Shown: positions 27,177 to 35,629, numbered from the stretch's first letter. The stretch: 64,000 bases of DNA from Flavobacterium swingsii (GCF_900111965.1 NZ_FOJT01000001.1:496001-560000), one strand, 5' to 3'. Made by a program: numbers and translations. The notes: generated by a model from the sequence alone, not told the origin.

Positions 27177-28217
27177 TACTTCTTTATTGGCTAATTGTCC
27201 GCAAGCTGCATCGATATCTTTACCACGACTGTGTCGCACTTTTGCAATGATTCCGTTTGAATCTAGTGCTTTTATATAAGCATTTATAGATTCTGGTGAT
27301 GCTTGTTGGAACTCGCCATCATCAATCGGATTGTACTCGATAAGATTTACTTTACAAGGCACATATTTACAAAATTTTACTAAGGCATCTACCGATTCTT
27401 TGTTGTCGTTTATTCCTTTCCAAACTACATATTCGTAAGTAATTTTACTTTTTGTTTTGTGGTACCAATATTCTAAAGCTTCACGCAATTCTGGCAATGG
27501 AAAACTTTTGGTAAATGGCATGATTCGATTACGAGTCTCCTCGATAGCGGAATGTAAGGAAACTGCTAGTTTGAATTTTACCTCATCGTCGGCCATTTTT
27601 CGAATCATTTTAGAAACGCCCGAAGTAGAAACCGTAATTCTTTTAGGTGACATTCCCAATCCTTCGTTAGAAGTTATCATGTCGATCGCTTTAATCACAT
27701 TATTGTAATTCATGAGCGGCTCTCCCATTCCCATAAATACAATATTAGACAACGGTCGGTTGAAATATAATTTACTTTCTCTATCAATAGCGAGAACTTG
27801 GTCGTAAATTTCGCCAGGCTCTAGGTTTCTCATGCGTTTGAGTCGTGCTGTGGCACAAAAATTACAATCTAAACTACAACCAACTTGACTAGAAACACAA
27901 GCGGTTGTACGAGTCTCGGTTGGTATTAAAACCGATTCGACAATTAAGCCATCGTGCAAACGAACCGCATTTTTTACCGTTCCGTCGCTACTGCGTTGCA
28001 TTGTATCTACTTTGATGTGATTGATAACAAAGTTACCTTCCAGCATTTGTCTGGTTTCTTTAGAAACATTTGTCATGTCTTCGAAACTGTGTGCGCCTTT
28101 GCTCCACAACCATTCGTACACTTGATTACCACGAAAAGCTTTGTCGTTATTCGTTACAAAAAAATCACGTAATTGTTCTTTAGATAATGCTCGTATGTCT
28201 TTTTTCTCGATTTGCAT
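27174..28217 (-). CDS. rlmN: Dual-specificity RNA methyltransferase RlmN
   Basis: 347 aa radical-SAM enzyme that C2-methylates A2503 of 23S rRNA and A37 of some tRNAs. The [4Fe-4S] motif CSLDCNFC (CxxxCxxC) and the glycine motif MGMGEPLMN are present. The C-terminal methylated Cys is present in DAACGQLA, so the enzyme appears complete. It ends inside the terminator shared with the lipoprotein gene. Confidence 0.96.
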   Translation of the reverse strand: MQIEKKDIRALSKEQLRDFFVTNNDKAFRGNQVYEWLWSKGAHSFEDMTNVSKETRQMLEGNFVINHIKVDTMQRSSDGTVKNAVRLHDGLIVESVLIPTETRTTACVSSQVGCSLDCNFCATARLKRMRNLEPGEIYDQVLAIDRESKLYFNRPLSNIVFMGMGEPLMNYNNVIKAIDMITSNEGLGMSPKRITVSTSGVSKMIRKMADDEVKFKLAVSLHSAIEETRNRIMPFTKSFPLPELREALEYWYHKTKSKITYEYVVWKGINDNKESVDALVKFCKYVPCKVNLIEYNPIDDGEFQQASPESINAYIKALDSNGIIAKVRHSRGKDIDAACGQLANKEV

Positions 28218-28270
28218 GGTGCAAATTTACGTTATTTTGTTGATTTCGTTATTCTTGTTTTGGTAATTTG

Positions 28271-28278
28271 TATTTTTG
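28271..28278 (+). promoter_or_regulatory. Candidate promoter -7 element (TATTTTTG) of the O-methyltransferase gene
   Basis: TATTTTTG matches TAnnTTTG and lies 16 bp upstream of the chosen ATG (28295), implying a very short leader. The alternative upstream start at 28268 would lie on the promoter itself. No well-spaced -33 element was found. Confidence 0.4.
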
Positions 28279-28294
28279 CTTAAAATTTTATCAA

Positions 28295-28936
28295 ATGCAT
28301 TTCCTTTCTCAAGATTTAGAAGATTATATCGAGCAACATTCAGAAAACGAACCTGAGCTATTGGCGCAACTTAACAAAGAAACATATCAGAAAATTTTGT
28401 TACCTAGAATGTTGAGCGGACATTTTCAGGGTCGTGTTTTAAGTATGTTATCGAAACTTATTCGTCCGGTAAATATTCTAGAAATAGGTACTTATACTGG
28501 TTATTCTGGTTTGTGTTTGTGTGAAGGAATGCAAGAAAACGGGCAATTACACACGATAGATATTAAGGAAGAGTTGATAGATTTTCAGCGAAAATATTTT
28601 GATAAATCGCCATGGGGAAATCGAATTGTGCAACATTTAGGAGAAGCTGTTGACATTATTCCTGATTTGGATTTGAAATTCGATTTGGTTTTTATTGATG
28701 CCGATAAAGAAAATTATATTAATTATTTTAATCTCATTATCCCTAAAATGAATAAAGGCGGAATCATTTTGTCTGATAATGTTTTGTGGTCTGGAAAAGT
28801 CGTTTTACCGTTAGAAAAAAATGATTTGAGCACCAAAATTTTGTTGGAATATAATTTACTTTTGAAGAATGATCCTAGAGTTGAAACGGTTTTATTGCCT
28901 ATAAGAGATGGGTTGACTGTTAGCCGAGTGCTCTAG
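28295..28936 (+). CDS. SAM-dependent O-methyltransferase (catechol/caffeoyl-CoA type)
   Basis: 213 aa class I methyltransferase. The SAM-binding motif LEIGTYTGYSG (about 61-71), the acidic HTIDIKEE strand end and FDLVFIDADKENY match the family that includes TrmR/YrrM and caffeoyl-CoA O-methyltransferases. DADK provides a metal ligand. The substrate is not predictable; a tRNA or small catechol is possible. The stop codon TAG is also the first triplet of structured RNA copy B. Confidence 0.88.
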   Translation: MHFLSQDLEDYIEQHSENEPELLAQLNKETYQKILLPRMLSGHFQGRVLSMLSKLIRPVNILEIGTYTGYSGLCLCEGMQENGQLHTIDIKEELIDFQRKYFDKSPWGNRIVQHLGEAVDIIPDLDLKFDLVFIDADKENYINYFNLIIPKMNKGGIILSDNVLWSGKVVLPLEKNDLSTKILLEYNLLLKNDPRVETVLLPIRDGLTVSRVL

Positions 28937-29012
28937 CCCAGATGGGAACGGCATCCTTTTTCTTGCTCCTTTAGCGAGGAAAAGATATAGTGTACAGCTG
29001 GAAATAGCTCCT
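28934..29012 (+). ncRNA. Structured RNA element, copy B (Flavo-1-like)
   Basis: This copy begins TAGCCCAGATGGG and ends ACAGCTGGAAATAGCTCC. The outer helix is CCAG/CTGG. The inner hairpin CTTTTTCTTGCT/AGCGAGGAAAAG uses two G-U pairs. The element exactly fills the gap between converging genes and overlaps both stop codons (28934-28936 on plus, 29011-29013 on minus). Confidence 0.6.
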
Positions 29013-29580
29013 AAATAACCTTCTTAAAATATTTTAACTGAAGTATTTGATAATTTATATATGTTATATATCCTGTAATTATTCCGCAAGTATATCCCGC
29101 AAGTATGTCGGTAGGAAAATGCAATCCTAAGTAAACACGGCTGTATGCAAAGATTAATGGCCAAAGAATTAGTACCCAAAAATACTTGTATTGTTTTTTG
29201 AATATTGAATATAAAAACACGAAAACTGCCATCGTATTTGAGGAATGTCCTGAGAAAAAACTAAAACTAGAACTTGGTTTTATGTTTCTAATAATATCCT
29301 TAATTTCCAGATCATTACAAGGGCGTAATCGCTGAAATGTAGCTTTAAATAATTCGGTAATGGTATTGTTTATCGTGAGTAAAACAGCAACGAAAAGCAC
29401 GATAATAATTGTTTGTTTTGTTCCCAATTTTTTATAAACCAGATACAATAAGAATAGAAAAAGTGGAATCCAACTGGATTGTTTTGTTATAATTAACCAC
29501 AACGGATCGAAAGTTTCCGAGCCTAAACCATTAAGAAAAACGAGTAATTCTTTGTCTATTGTGATTATTTTTTCTAACAT
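29011..29580 (-). CDS. PAP2-family membrane phosphatase
   Basis: 189 aa with about five to six transmembrane helices. The three-part active-site signature is intact: KATFQRLRP (Kx6RP), FSGH, and SRVYLGLHFPTD (SRx5HxxxD). Members dephosphorylate undecaprenyl diphosphate, phosphatidic acid or lipid A, so recycling of the C55 carrier is a plausible role, not shown. Its start codon overlaps the end of the tatA-like gene by one nucleotide. Confidence 0.9.
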   Translation of the reverse strand: MLEKIITIDKELLVFLNGLGSETFDPLWLIITKQSSWIPLFLFLLYLVYKKLGTKQTIIIVLFVAVLLTINNTITELFKATFQRLRPCNDLEIKDIIRNIKPSSSFSFFSGHSSNTMAVFVFLYSIFKKQYKYFWVLILWPLIFAYSRVYLGLHFPTDILAGYTCGIITGYITYINYQILQLKYFKKVI

Positions 29581-29948
29581 TATAACTGACGTTTTATTGG
29601 CCCTGTAAGATCGTCTAAATTTTCTTTGACCTTATCAATTTCGGAAGTAATATTGTCAGTGATAGATTTTGTTCCTGATGAATCCGATGTGTTATCGGTA
29701 ATCATTTTATTGAATCCTTGTTTTACGTTGTCAATTTCGGAAGTGAAACCGCTGGTTAAATTTTTAAAATCTGACCCATCTAAATCGGCACTTTTTGTGA
29801 TTTCGCTTTTAATATCATTTGTAGCATTTTTTAGCTGCGCCATAGCTTTCCCCATAGTACGAGCAATATCTGGAATCTTATCTGATCCAAAAAGCATCAA
29901 GGCTATAAAAATGATAAATACTAATTCTCCTCCTCCTATTCCGAACAT
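29580..29948 (-). CDS. tatA: Sec-independent translocase component TatA/TatB-like
   Basis: 122 aa. An N-terminal membrane helix (GELVFIIFIALMLFG), the FG hinge and an amphipathic helix (IPDIARTMGKAMAQLKNATN) give the TatA/TatB plan. An extended Asp/Ser/Lys-rich tail of about 70 residues follows. TatA and TatB are hard to separate by sequence alone. tatC is not in the window. TAACTTTG about 20 bp upstream may be the promoter. Confidence 0.88.
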   Translation of the reverse strand: MFGIGGGELVFIIFIALMLFGSDKIPDIARTMGKAMAQLKNATNDIKSEITKSADLDGSDFKNLTSGFTSEIDNVKQGFNKMITDNTSDSSGTKSITDNITSEIDKVKENLDDLTGPIKRQL

Positions 29949-29960
29949 TTTTTTGAATTT

Positions 29961-29980
29961 TAAAATACAAAGTTACAAAG
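29961..29980 (-). repeat. CTTTG-unit leader repeat upstream of tatA
   Basis: The minus strand reads CTTTGTAACTTTGTATTTTA. It contains the TAnnTTTG element TAACTTTG (29968-29975), and is related to the sequence before clpX and dnaG. Confidence 0.45.
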
Positions 29981-30043
29981 TTTTTTAAATTGATGTCGAT
30001 TGACAGCAAATGTTTAACTTTATCTTATAAAATAATACTTAAA

Positions 30044-30078
30044 ACAAAAAACAACTCTATTCGAGTTGCTTTTTTTGT
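30044..30078. terminator. Terminator downstream of clpX (probably bidirectional)
   Basis: CAACTC-TATT-GAGTTG-type stem (CAACTCtattcGAGTTG, 30052-30068) with an A-run on one side and GCTTTTTTTG on the other. Confidence 0.7.
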
Positions 30079-30084
30079 TTCTAT

Positions 30085-31317
30085 TTAAGAAGCAATTTCT
30101 AGTCGCTTCAATAAATTTTTTGTTAATGTATGGTGTGCATATTCCTTATCTATATTCAGAATTTTATCATCTGAACTTGGTAATTCATACATAGCATCGG
30201 TTAAGATCGCTTCGCAAAGTGAACGCAATCCACGGGCTCCTAATTTGTATTCTAATGCTTTATCGACAATAAAATCTAGTGCTTCATCGGTGATATTAAA
30301 TTCAACATCATCCATCATAAATAATTTTTGATATTGTTTAATTAAGGCATTTTTAGGTTGTGTCAAAATTGCACGCAAGGTTTCTCTATCTAAAGGATCC
30401 ATGTGTGTCAATACTGGTAAACGACCGATTATTTCTGGAATTAACCCAAAATCTTTAATGTCTTTTGGAATAATATATTGTAGTAAATTGTCTTTGTCTA
30501 TATTATCGACATTTTTTGAAGTGCTATAACCAACGGCTTGACGATTTAATCTTTTTGAAATTATCCTTTCAATACCATCGAAAGCACCACCAGCAATAAA
30601 CAAAATATCTTGAGTATTTACTTCAACAAATTTCTGGTCTGGATGTTTTCTTCCTCCTTTTGGCGGAACATTTACAACGGTTCCTTCTAATAATTTTAAT
30701 AATGCTTGTTGCACGCCTTCGCCCGAAACATCACGAGTTATAGATGGATTATCACTTTTACGTGCAATTTTATCTATTTCATCGATAAAAACAATTCCTC
30801 TTTCGGCTTTGGTTACATCATAATCGGCAGCTTGCAAAAGACGAGTCAGAATACTTTCTACATCTTCTCCTACATATCCTGCTTCTGTCAAAACAGTTGC
30901 ATCTACAATTGCTAAAGGAACATCGAGCATTTTTGCAATGGTTTTTGCTACTAGTGTTTTTCCTGTTCCCGTTTGTCCCACCATGATAATATTAGATTTT
31001 TCAATCTCTACTTCGTCATGATCATTTTGTTGCATTAATCGTTTGTAATGATTGTAAACTGCTACAGACATTACTTTTTTTGTTTGGTCTTGACCAATAA
31101 CATATTGGTCAAGAAAAGCTCTGATTTGTTTTGGCTTTTGCAAAACTAAATCCGAAACCTGACGTGAAGCTCCACTGGTTTTTAATTCTTCCAGAACAAT
31201 TCCGTGTGCTTGCTCGATACATTTGTCACAGATGTGTGAATCGATTCCAGCAATTAACAAATTGGTTTCTGGTTTTTTTCTTCCGCAGAAGGAACATTCT
31301 AATTTTTCTTTTGCCAT
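30085..31317 (-). CDS. clpX: ATP-dependent Clp protease ATP-binding subunit ClpX
   Basis: 410 aa AAA+ unfoldase that feeds substrates to ClpP. The N-terminal zinc domain has two CxxC pairs (CSFC and CDKC). Walker A is GQTGTGKT, Walker B is VFIDEIDK, and the GYVGEDVE pore-loop region and sensor motifs are normal. The ATG at 31317 ([11 protein letters not shown]) is the family start; the one at 31332 is five codons further up. The gene lies 46 bp after clpP on the same strand, and TAACTTTG (31330-31337) between them may also give it its own promoter. Confidence 0.97.
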   Translation of the reverse strand: MAKEKLECSFCGRKKPETNLLIAGIDSHICDKCIEQAHGIVLEELKTSGASRQVSDLVLQKPKQIRAFLDQYVIGQDQTKKVMSVAVYNHYKRLMQQNDHDEVEIEKSNIIMVGQTGTGKTLVAKTIAKMLDVPLAIVDATVLTEAGYVGEDVESILTRLLQAADYDVTKAERGIVFIDEIDKIARKSDNPSITRDVSGEGVQQALLKLLEGTVVNVPPKGGRKHPDQKFVEVNTQDILFIAGGAFDGIERIISKRLNRQAVGYSTSKNVDNIDKDNLLQYIIPKDIKDFGLIPEIIGRLPVLTHMDPLDRETLRAILTQPKNALIKQYQKLFMMDDVEFNITDEALDFIVDKALEYKLGARGLRSLCEAILTDAMYELPSSDDKILNIDKEYAHHTLTKNLLKRLEIAS

Positions 31318-31325
31318 TATTTCTA

Positions 31326-31352
31326 GTTGCAAAGTTACAAAGGCAGAACCTT
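31326..31352 (-). repeat. CTTTG-unit leader repeat upstream of clpX
   Basis: The minus strand reads CCTTTGTAACTTTGCAACTA, with TAACTTTG at 31330-31337 followed by the clpX ATG 13 bp later. It repeats the unit seen upstream of tatA and dnaG. Confidence 0.45.
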
Positions 31353-31363
31353 TGAACTTAAAT

Positions 31364-32038
31364 TTAACCTCTTCTCAACACTTCATCAATCATTCCGTAT
31401 TCTTTTGCTTCATCAGCAATCATCCAATAATCACGTTCAGAATCATTGTGTACTTTCTCGAAAGCTTGTCCTGAATGATGTGATATGATTTTGTATAATT
31501 CATCTTTTAGTTTCAACATCTCACGTAAGTTAATCTCCATATCAGTTGCAACTCCTTGTGCTCCTCCCGATGGCTGGTGAATCATTACTCGTGAATGTGG
31601 TAATGCCGAACGTTTTCCTGCTGCTCCTGCACATAACAATACTGCTCCCATAGAAGCCGCCATTCCTGTACAAATTGTCGCTACATCTGGTTTGATGTAT
31701 TGCATTGTGTCATAAATTCCTAATCCTGCATAAACGCTTCCGCCCGGAGAATTCAAATAAATTTGAATATCTTTACTAGCATCGGCACTTTCTAAGAAAA
31801 GCAATTGTGCTTGTACGATGTTTGCAATTTGATCATCTATTCCTGTTCCTAGGAATATAATTCTGTCCATCATTAATCTTGAAAAAACATCTAATTGAGA
31901 AATATTCAACTGGCGTTCTTCTATAATATATGGTGTCATGTTTGTTGGTGTCATTGCGCCAACTATTTTATCGTAATACATTGCGTTTACACCTTGGTGT
32001 TTTGTTGCAAATTTTTTAAATTCTTTTCCGTAGTTCAT
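31364..32038 (-). CDS. clpP: ATP-dependent Clp protease proteolytic subunit ClpP
   Basis: 224 aa serine protease. The nucleophile is in MAASMGAV, the catalytic His in RVMIHQP, and the acid is in the following helix region (TDMEINLRE). The N-terminal 30 residues before [10 protein letters not shown] resemble a propeptide that is cleaved in ClpP. It forms a tetradecamer with ClpX. It is upstream of clpX and downstream of tig on the same strand, the usual tig-clpP-clpX order. Confidence 0.97.
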   Translation of the reverse strand: MNYGKEFKKFATKHQGVNAMYYDKIVGAMTPTNMTPYIIEERQLNISQLDVFSRLMMDRIIFLGTGIDDQIANIVQAQLLFLESADASKDIQIYLNSPGGSVYAGLGIYDTMQYIKPDVATICTGMAASMGAVLLCAGAAGKRSALPHSRVMIHQPSGGAQGVATDMEINLREMLKLKDELYKIISHHSGQAFEKVHNDSERDYWMIADEAKEYGMIDEVLRRG

Positions 32039-32174
32039 ATTAAAAAGTTTATGAGTTTAGATGGTTTGATATTTAATGTTGTTGTTTTAATCTTAAAGCA
32101 AAGTTCGTACCTTTTATTTTTTGTGACAAACTGTCTGTTGAATGATTACTGTAATATGAATTAATTACTATTTT

Positions 32175-32243
32175 TAGCCCCGATAGCAGTGAAAATCCTC
32201 GCCATTTTTCTTGGCGAGATTGTAACGGATAGCGGGAATAGCT
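32175..32243 (+). ncRNA. Structured RNA element, copy C (Flavo-1-like)
   Basis: It begins TAGCCCCGATAGCAG and ends GGATAGCGGGAATAGCTTC. The outer helix is CCCG/CGGG and the inner hairpin CTCGCCA/TGGCGAG is a perfect seven-pair stem, different in sequence from the other copies but in the same place. It lies between clpP and tig, antisense to the direction of those genes. Confidence 0.65.
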
Positions 32244-32249
32244 TCAAAT

Positions 32250-32282
32250 AAAAAACGCCAAAAATAAATTTCTGACGTTTCA
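32250..32282 (-). terminator. Terminator of tig
   Basis: On the minus strand AACGTCA pairs with TGGCGTT (one G-U pair) around a 12-nt loop, followed by TTTTTATTTG. It lies right after the tig stop. Confidence 0.6.
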
Positions 32283-32304
32283 AATATACTAATTATTTTA
32301 TTAT

Positions 32305-33630
32305 TTATTCGCCGTACATTGCTGCAACAAATTGCTCATAAGTAACTTCTTTTGTAGTAGGATTTGCTTTTTCTACAAGCATTTGTAAAAGTTTGTCTTT
32401 TGTTACTTGCTCAGACAATCTTTTTACTTCTTCTTGGTTAGATAAAACTCTTGCTACAATTCCTTCTACTTCTTGATCTGTTGGATTTGTTTGTCCGAAC
32501 TGCGCCATTTGCTGACGGATTGATCTTGATGTGAATGATTTTAAATCTTCGAAATTGATTTTGATATCGCTTTGAGCTAAAGCACGACCTTCAATCATTT
32601 GGAAACGCAATCCTTTTTCTGAACGGTAATATTCTGCTTCTGCTTCTGCTGGTGATAATTTTTTCTCTCCTACAGTTTGCAACCATTTTTTTAAGAATGC
32701 TTCTGGCAAATCGAATTTTGTATTATCGATTAATGCGTTAACTACATCGTCTGTTAATTTTTGTTGTGCTTGTTCTGCAAATTGAGATTCAGCATCTTCT
32801 TTTATTTTTGCTTTCAAGTCTGCTAATGAAGCTACATTTCCTTCACCAAAAAGTTTATCGAACAATTCTTGGTTTAGTTCTGCTGGTTCCGTTTCGTTGA
32901 TGTTTTCGATAGTAAAGTTTACATCAACTTCTAATCCGTGTACGTCATCATGACTTACTTTTAAGAAATCCATTAATTGATGATCGTCTTCGAACAAACC
33001 TTTTGTATTTACTGTAACTACATCTCCAGATTTTTTTCCGATGAATTTTTGAGCAGTTTTTTTGTCTTTAAAAATATCTAAAGAAATAGTAATAGGATTG
33101 TTTATTCCTTTTTCTTCGTTTGTAAAAACTCCTGAAACGTCTGTTTTTTCTGAAACAATTTCTTGAGGAACTGCTTTTCCAAATTGCTTTTGGATACGAG
33201 TTACTTGTCCGTCGATTAATTTGTCATCAGCAGTAACAATATATTTTACTACGTCAGTTTTTGCTTCTAAATCTAAAGTAAAGAAAGGCGCTAATCCTAT
33301 TTCGTATTGAAAAGTTAGTTCTTCTACTTCCCAGTTGAAAATTTCTTTTTCTATTTCTAACGGAGTTCCAAGAAGCGCTAATCTTTCGGCAGTGATGAAT
33401 CTTTCTAAAGCCAATTCAACAACTTTCTTAACTTCTTCTTGTTTTATCGCTTTTCCGTATTGTTTTTCGACTAAATCTTTTGGCACAGCACCTTTACGAA
33501 AACCTTTTACAGTTGCTAAAGGCATTTTTTCGTTGATACGTTTTGCTACTTGACCTTTGTAATCTGTAGGCATTACTGTAATTTCGATAATTTCGGTTAC
33601 AGCGTTTATTGCTATTCTTCTAATATCCAT
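32305..33630 (-). CDS. tig: Trigger factor-like ribosome-associated chaperone
   Basis: 441 aa. It contains an N-terminal ribosome-binding domain with a GFRKGAVPKDLVEKQYGK segment close to the GFRxGKxP ribosome-docking signature, followed by a divergent central PPIase region (FTNEEKGINN and following) and a helical C-terminal domain. The FKBP-type active site is poorly conserved, as in other Bacteroidetes. It would bind nascent chains at the ribosome exit. It precedes clpP and clpX. The promoter is TTTG-N19-TAATTTTG at 33,664-33,694. Confidence 0.93.
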   Translation of the reverse strand: MDIRRIAINAVTEIIEITVMPTDYKGQVAKRINEKMPLATVKGFRKGAVPKDLVEKQYGKAIKQEEVKKVVELALERFITAERLALLGTPLEIEKEIFNWEVEELTFQYEIGLAPFFTLDLEAKTDVVKYIVTADDKLIDGQVTRIQKQFGKAVPQEIVSEKTDVSGVFTNEEKGINNPITISLDIFKDKKTAQKFIGKKSGDVVTVNTKGLFEDDHQLMDFLKVSHDDVHGLEVDVNFTIENINETEPAELNQELFDKLFGEGNVASLADLKAKIKEDAESQFAEQAQQKLTDDVVNALIDNTKFDLPEAFLKKWLQTVGEKKLSPAEAEAEYYRSEKGLRFQMIEGRALAQSDIKINFEDLKSFTSRSIRQQMAQFGQTNPTDQEVEGIVARVLSNQEEVKRLSEQVTKDKLLQMLVEKANPTTKEVTYEQFVAAMYGE

Positions 33631-33655
33631 CTTCTCTTTAATTTACATAATAAAA

Positions 33656-33690
33656 TTGGGTGGCAAAATTACAAAATTTCTGCCACCCAA
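33656..33690 (-). terminator. Terminator of the 33,716-34,060 gene, overlapping the tig promoter
   Basis: TTGGGTGGCA (33656-33665) and TGCCACCCAA (33681-33690) form a perfect ten-pair stem with a 15-nt loop, followed on the minus strand by TTTTATT. The tig -7 element lies inside the loop and arm. Confidence 0.7.
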
Positions 33691-33694
33691 CAAA
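33664..33694 (-). promoter_or_regulatory. tig promoter (TTTG-N19-TAATTTTG)
   Basis: On the minus strand TTTG (33694-33691) and TAATTTTG (33671-33664) are 19 bp apart, an excellent Bacteroidetes promoter match. The start of transcription would lie about 25-30 bp before the tig ATG. Confidence 0.65.
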
Positions 33695-33715
33695 TTTTTA
33701 ACTTATCGAATTTTG

Positions 33716-34060
33716 CTATTTGTCGTCTTTTATAAATTTGTATAAAATAGATTGAGAAATAGACAGTAAAATACTGAAGAATAATGCTGTTAAAAACGAA
33801 CTTATAGTAAATCCATCTAACCAATAATCACACAATAAAACCATTCCGGCATTGATGACTAATAGAAATAATCCTAATGTAACGACAGTAATTGGAAATG
33901 TAAAAAACACTAAAACTGGTTTCAGGAAAGTGTTTAGCAATCCTAAAACAATAGCAACCTTGATAGCTGTTGTAATATTATCAACTTGAACTCCTCCCAT
34001 AAAATAAGAAAGTGCCAGTACAATAATGGTTGTAATTAGTAGACGAAAAAGTAATTTCAT
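33716..34060 (-). CDS. Small four-helix membrane protein, phage-holin-4-2-like family
   Basis: 114 aa with four hydrophobic segments (about 5-22, 30-50, 55-80 and 88-108). The GLLNTFLKPVLVFFTFPITVVTLGLF region is characteristic of the DUF360/phage_holin_4_2 family, widespread in bacterial chromosomes with no known function. No prophage genes are nearby. The stop is directly upstream of the terminator at 33,656-33,690. Confidence 0.8.
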   Translation of the reverse strand: MKLLFRLLITTIIVLALSYFMGGVQVDNITTAIKVAIVLGLLNTFLKPVLVFFTFPITVVTLGLFLLVINAGMVLLCDYWLDGFTISSFLTALFFSILLSISQSILYKFIKDDK

Positions 34061-34118
34061 AGTGTTTTGTTTGTTTAAAATTGATAATTATTGATTGTTA
34101 AATATATTGAATTTAAAA

Positions 34119-34196
34119 GCCACAGATTAAAAAGATTCTCACAGATTTTTTTATTTGCCATCAAAAAATCCTTTTTTAATCTTTTTAATCTGTGGC
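34119..34196. repeat. Long imperfectly spaced inverted repeat (GCCACAGATTAAAAAGATT)
   Basis: The 19-bp arms at 34119-34137 and 34178-34196 are exactly complementary, separated by 40 bp. The sequence is of the CACAGATTxxAAAAGAT type that also appears in degenerate form at 19,272-19,370. It could act as a terminator for the hydrolase gene at 34,218 (minus). Confidence 0.65.
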
Positions 34197-34217
34197 ATTT
34201 TTTTGTTTCAACTAACT

Positions 34218-34982
34218 TTATTTCTTCAAAAATTGTACCGTTTTCTCAAAAAAATCAAGAGGATTTTCGGCATGAAGCCAATGTCCTGCGTTTGGAATAG
34301 TTTCTATTTCGGCTTTTGGAAAATGATGCAATATGGTTTCGAAATCTGAATCTAATATATAATCAGATTTGTCGCCACGTAAAAATACCGTTTCTTTTTC
34401 AAATTTATCATCAAAAGGTAAAGCTTTTCCTATTGCTTCAATTTTCTCATTAAAAACCTTCAAATTAAAACGAAAAGCCAATTGCCCCGGCTCTTGCCAA
34501 TATAAATTTTTAAGCAAAAATTGTCTTGTTCCAAAATCGGAAATATATTCCGAAACTATGACTTCAACTTCTGCGCGTGATGGTTTTTTAGAAAAATCGA
34601 CCGCGCCAAGCGCGGCTAAAATCGTTTGATGGTGAACAGGATAAAATTTAGGACCAATATCGGCAACAATCAATTTATTTACTAATTCCGGATAAGTCGT
34701 AGCGAGTAGCATAACTACTTTTCCACCCATGGAATGTCCAATAACATCAACGGAAGTTAAATGATGAAAAGCACAATAATCGACCACATCTTGCACCATG
34801 ATTTCGTAGTTGAAATCGTCGGAGTGAAAAGATTTTCCATGGTTTCGCAAATCTAATGCATGAACCTGAAATCCTTGCTCGACATATTTTGTAGCGAGTG
34901 TTTTCCAATTGTCTGACATTCCTAAAAATCCGTGGAGAATTAGGAGTGGCTTGCCTTGACCTTCTATTTTTGAGTATAACAT
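34218..34982 (-). CDS. Alpha/beta-fold hydrolase (YbfF/esterase type)
   Basis: 254 aa. Nucleophile elbow GHSMGGK (Ser near 98), oxyanion loop HGFLGMSDNWK, catalytic Asp near the DSDFETI region and His in NAGHWLHAE. The DLRNHGKS motif and general pattern match the YbfF/ABHD11 esterase group. No signal peptide, so it is cytoplasmic. The substrate is unknown. It is a single gene, separated from pdxJ by the LemA-like gene. Confidence 0.85.
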   Translation of the reverse strand: MLYSKIEGQGKPLLILHGFLGMSDNWKTLATKYVEQGFQVHALDLRNHGKSFHSDDFNYEIMVQDVVDYCAFHHLTSVDVIGHSMGGKVVMLLATTYPELVNKLIVADIGPKFYPVHHQTILAALGAVDFSKKPSRAEVEVIVSEYISDFGTRQFLLKNLYWQEPGQLAFRFNLKVFNEKIEAIGKALPFDDKFEKETVFLRGDKSDYILDSDFETILHHFPKAEIETIPNAGHWLHAENPLDFFEKTVQFLKK

Positions 34983-34984
34983 AT

Positions 34985-35030
34985 TTTATAATTTCACAGA
35001 GATTCACAAAGAAACACGGAGATTCACAAA
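34985..35030. repeat. CACAGAGATTCACAAAG-type intergenic repeat
   Basis: The units tcacagagattcacaaagaa and acacggagattcacaaag follow one another. Such units recur in intergenic regions of many flavobacterial genomes (known to me, not searched). No function is evident. A short CCACT/AGTGG hairpin follows at 35,063-35,082. Confidence 0.5.
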
Positions 35031-35083
35031 GTTTTTTTTACTATAAAACCCAAACTACTCCAAACCACTATTAGCAGTGGTTG

Positions 35084-35629
35084 TTATTCAGGAAAGTCTC
35101 CGCCATTTTTAATCCAATCTTCAACTTTTTTTCTTTTTATTTTTGGATTTTGGTTTTCAATTCCATATTTAATTATATCAAAATAATCAAAATATTTTGG
35201 GGAATTTGCTTTTTTAGCAATTATAAAATTTGGAAAAATCCCTCTATAAGTATTGTATTCTCTTACCGATTGATTATAAATTTCAATATTTTTATTTAAC
35301 ACATCATTAAATTCATTTCTGCTATTTTCAATCATTAAATTTTGATTGATTTCATATTCATTAAATTCAAATTCGACTGTAAATTTATCTGATTTAGACT
35401 TTTCAGAAATATTTATAAAATATATTAAACTATCATTTTGTATATTTCTCTTTTTCAATTTTACATTTCTGCTTTTAATACTTTCAACATAATTTTTCCA
35501 ATTCAATTCTACTTTTTTGCTTCGTGTTTCTAAACTAGAAATCACGTTGCTTTTATAAAAAAAATAGATTACAGTAAATATTAAAATAAAACCAATGAAT
35601 ATGACAAGGCAACCTCTTAAGTATTTCAT
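35084..35629 (-). CDS. Divergent LemA-like membrane-anchored protein
   Basis: 181 aa with one N-terminal membrane helix (about 7-25) followed by a mostly helical domain. The segment NEFNDVLNKNIEIYNQSVRE, then YNTYRGIFPNFIIAKKA, fits the LemA-family pattern (YNxxVRxYNxxxxxFPxxxxA). The first half is poorly conserved relative to typical LemA. No function is established for LemA proteins. It lies 16 bp downstream of the pdxJ stop on the same strand, so it is probably expressed with pdxJ. Confidence 0.65.
   Translation of the reverse strand: MKYLRGCLVIFIGFILIFTVIYFFYKSNVISSLETRSKKVELNWKNYVESIKSRNVKLKKRNIQNDSLIYFINISEKSKSDKFTVEFEFNEYEINQNLMIENSRNEFNDVLNKNIEIYNQSVREYNTYRGIFPNFIIAKKANSPKYFDYFDIIKYGIENQNPKIKRKKVEDWIKNGGDFPE

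Noticed and set aside
33716..34060. Holin-like protein as a sign of prophage
   Set aside because: The family is widespread as a chromosomal membrane protein and no phage structural, integrase or lysis genes are adjacent.
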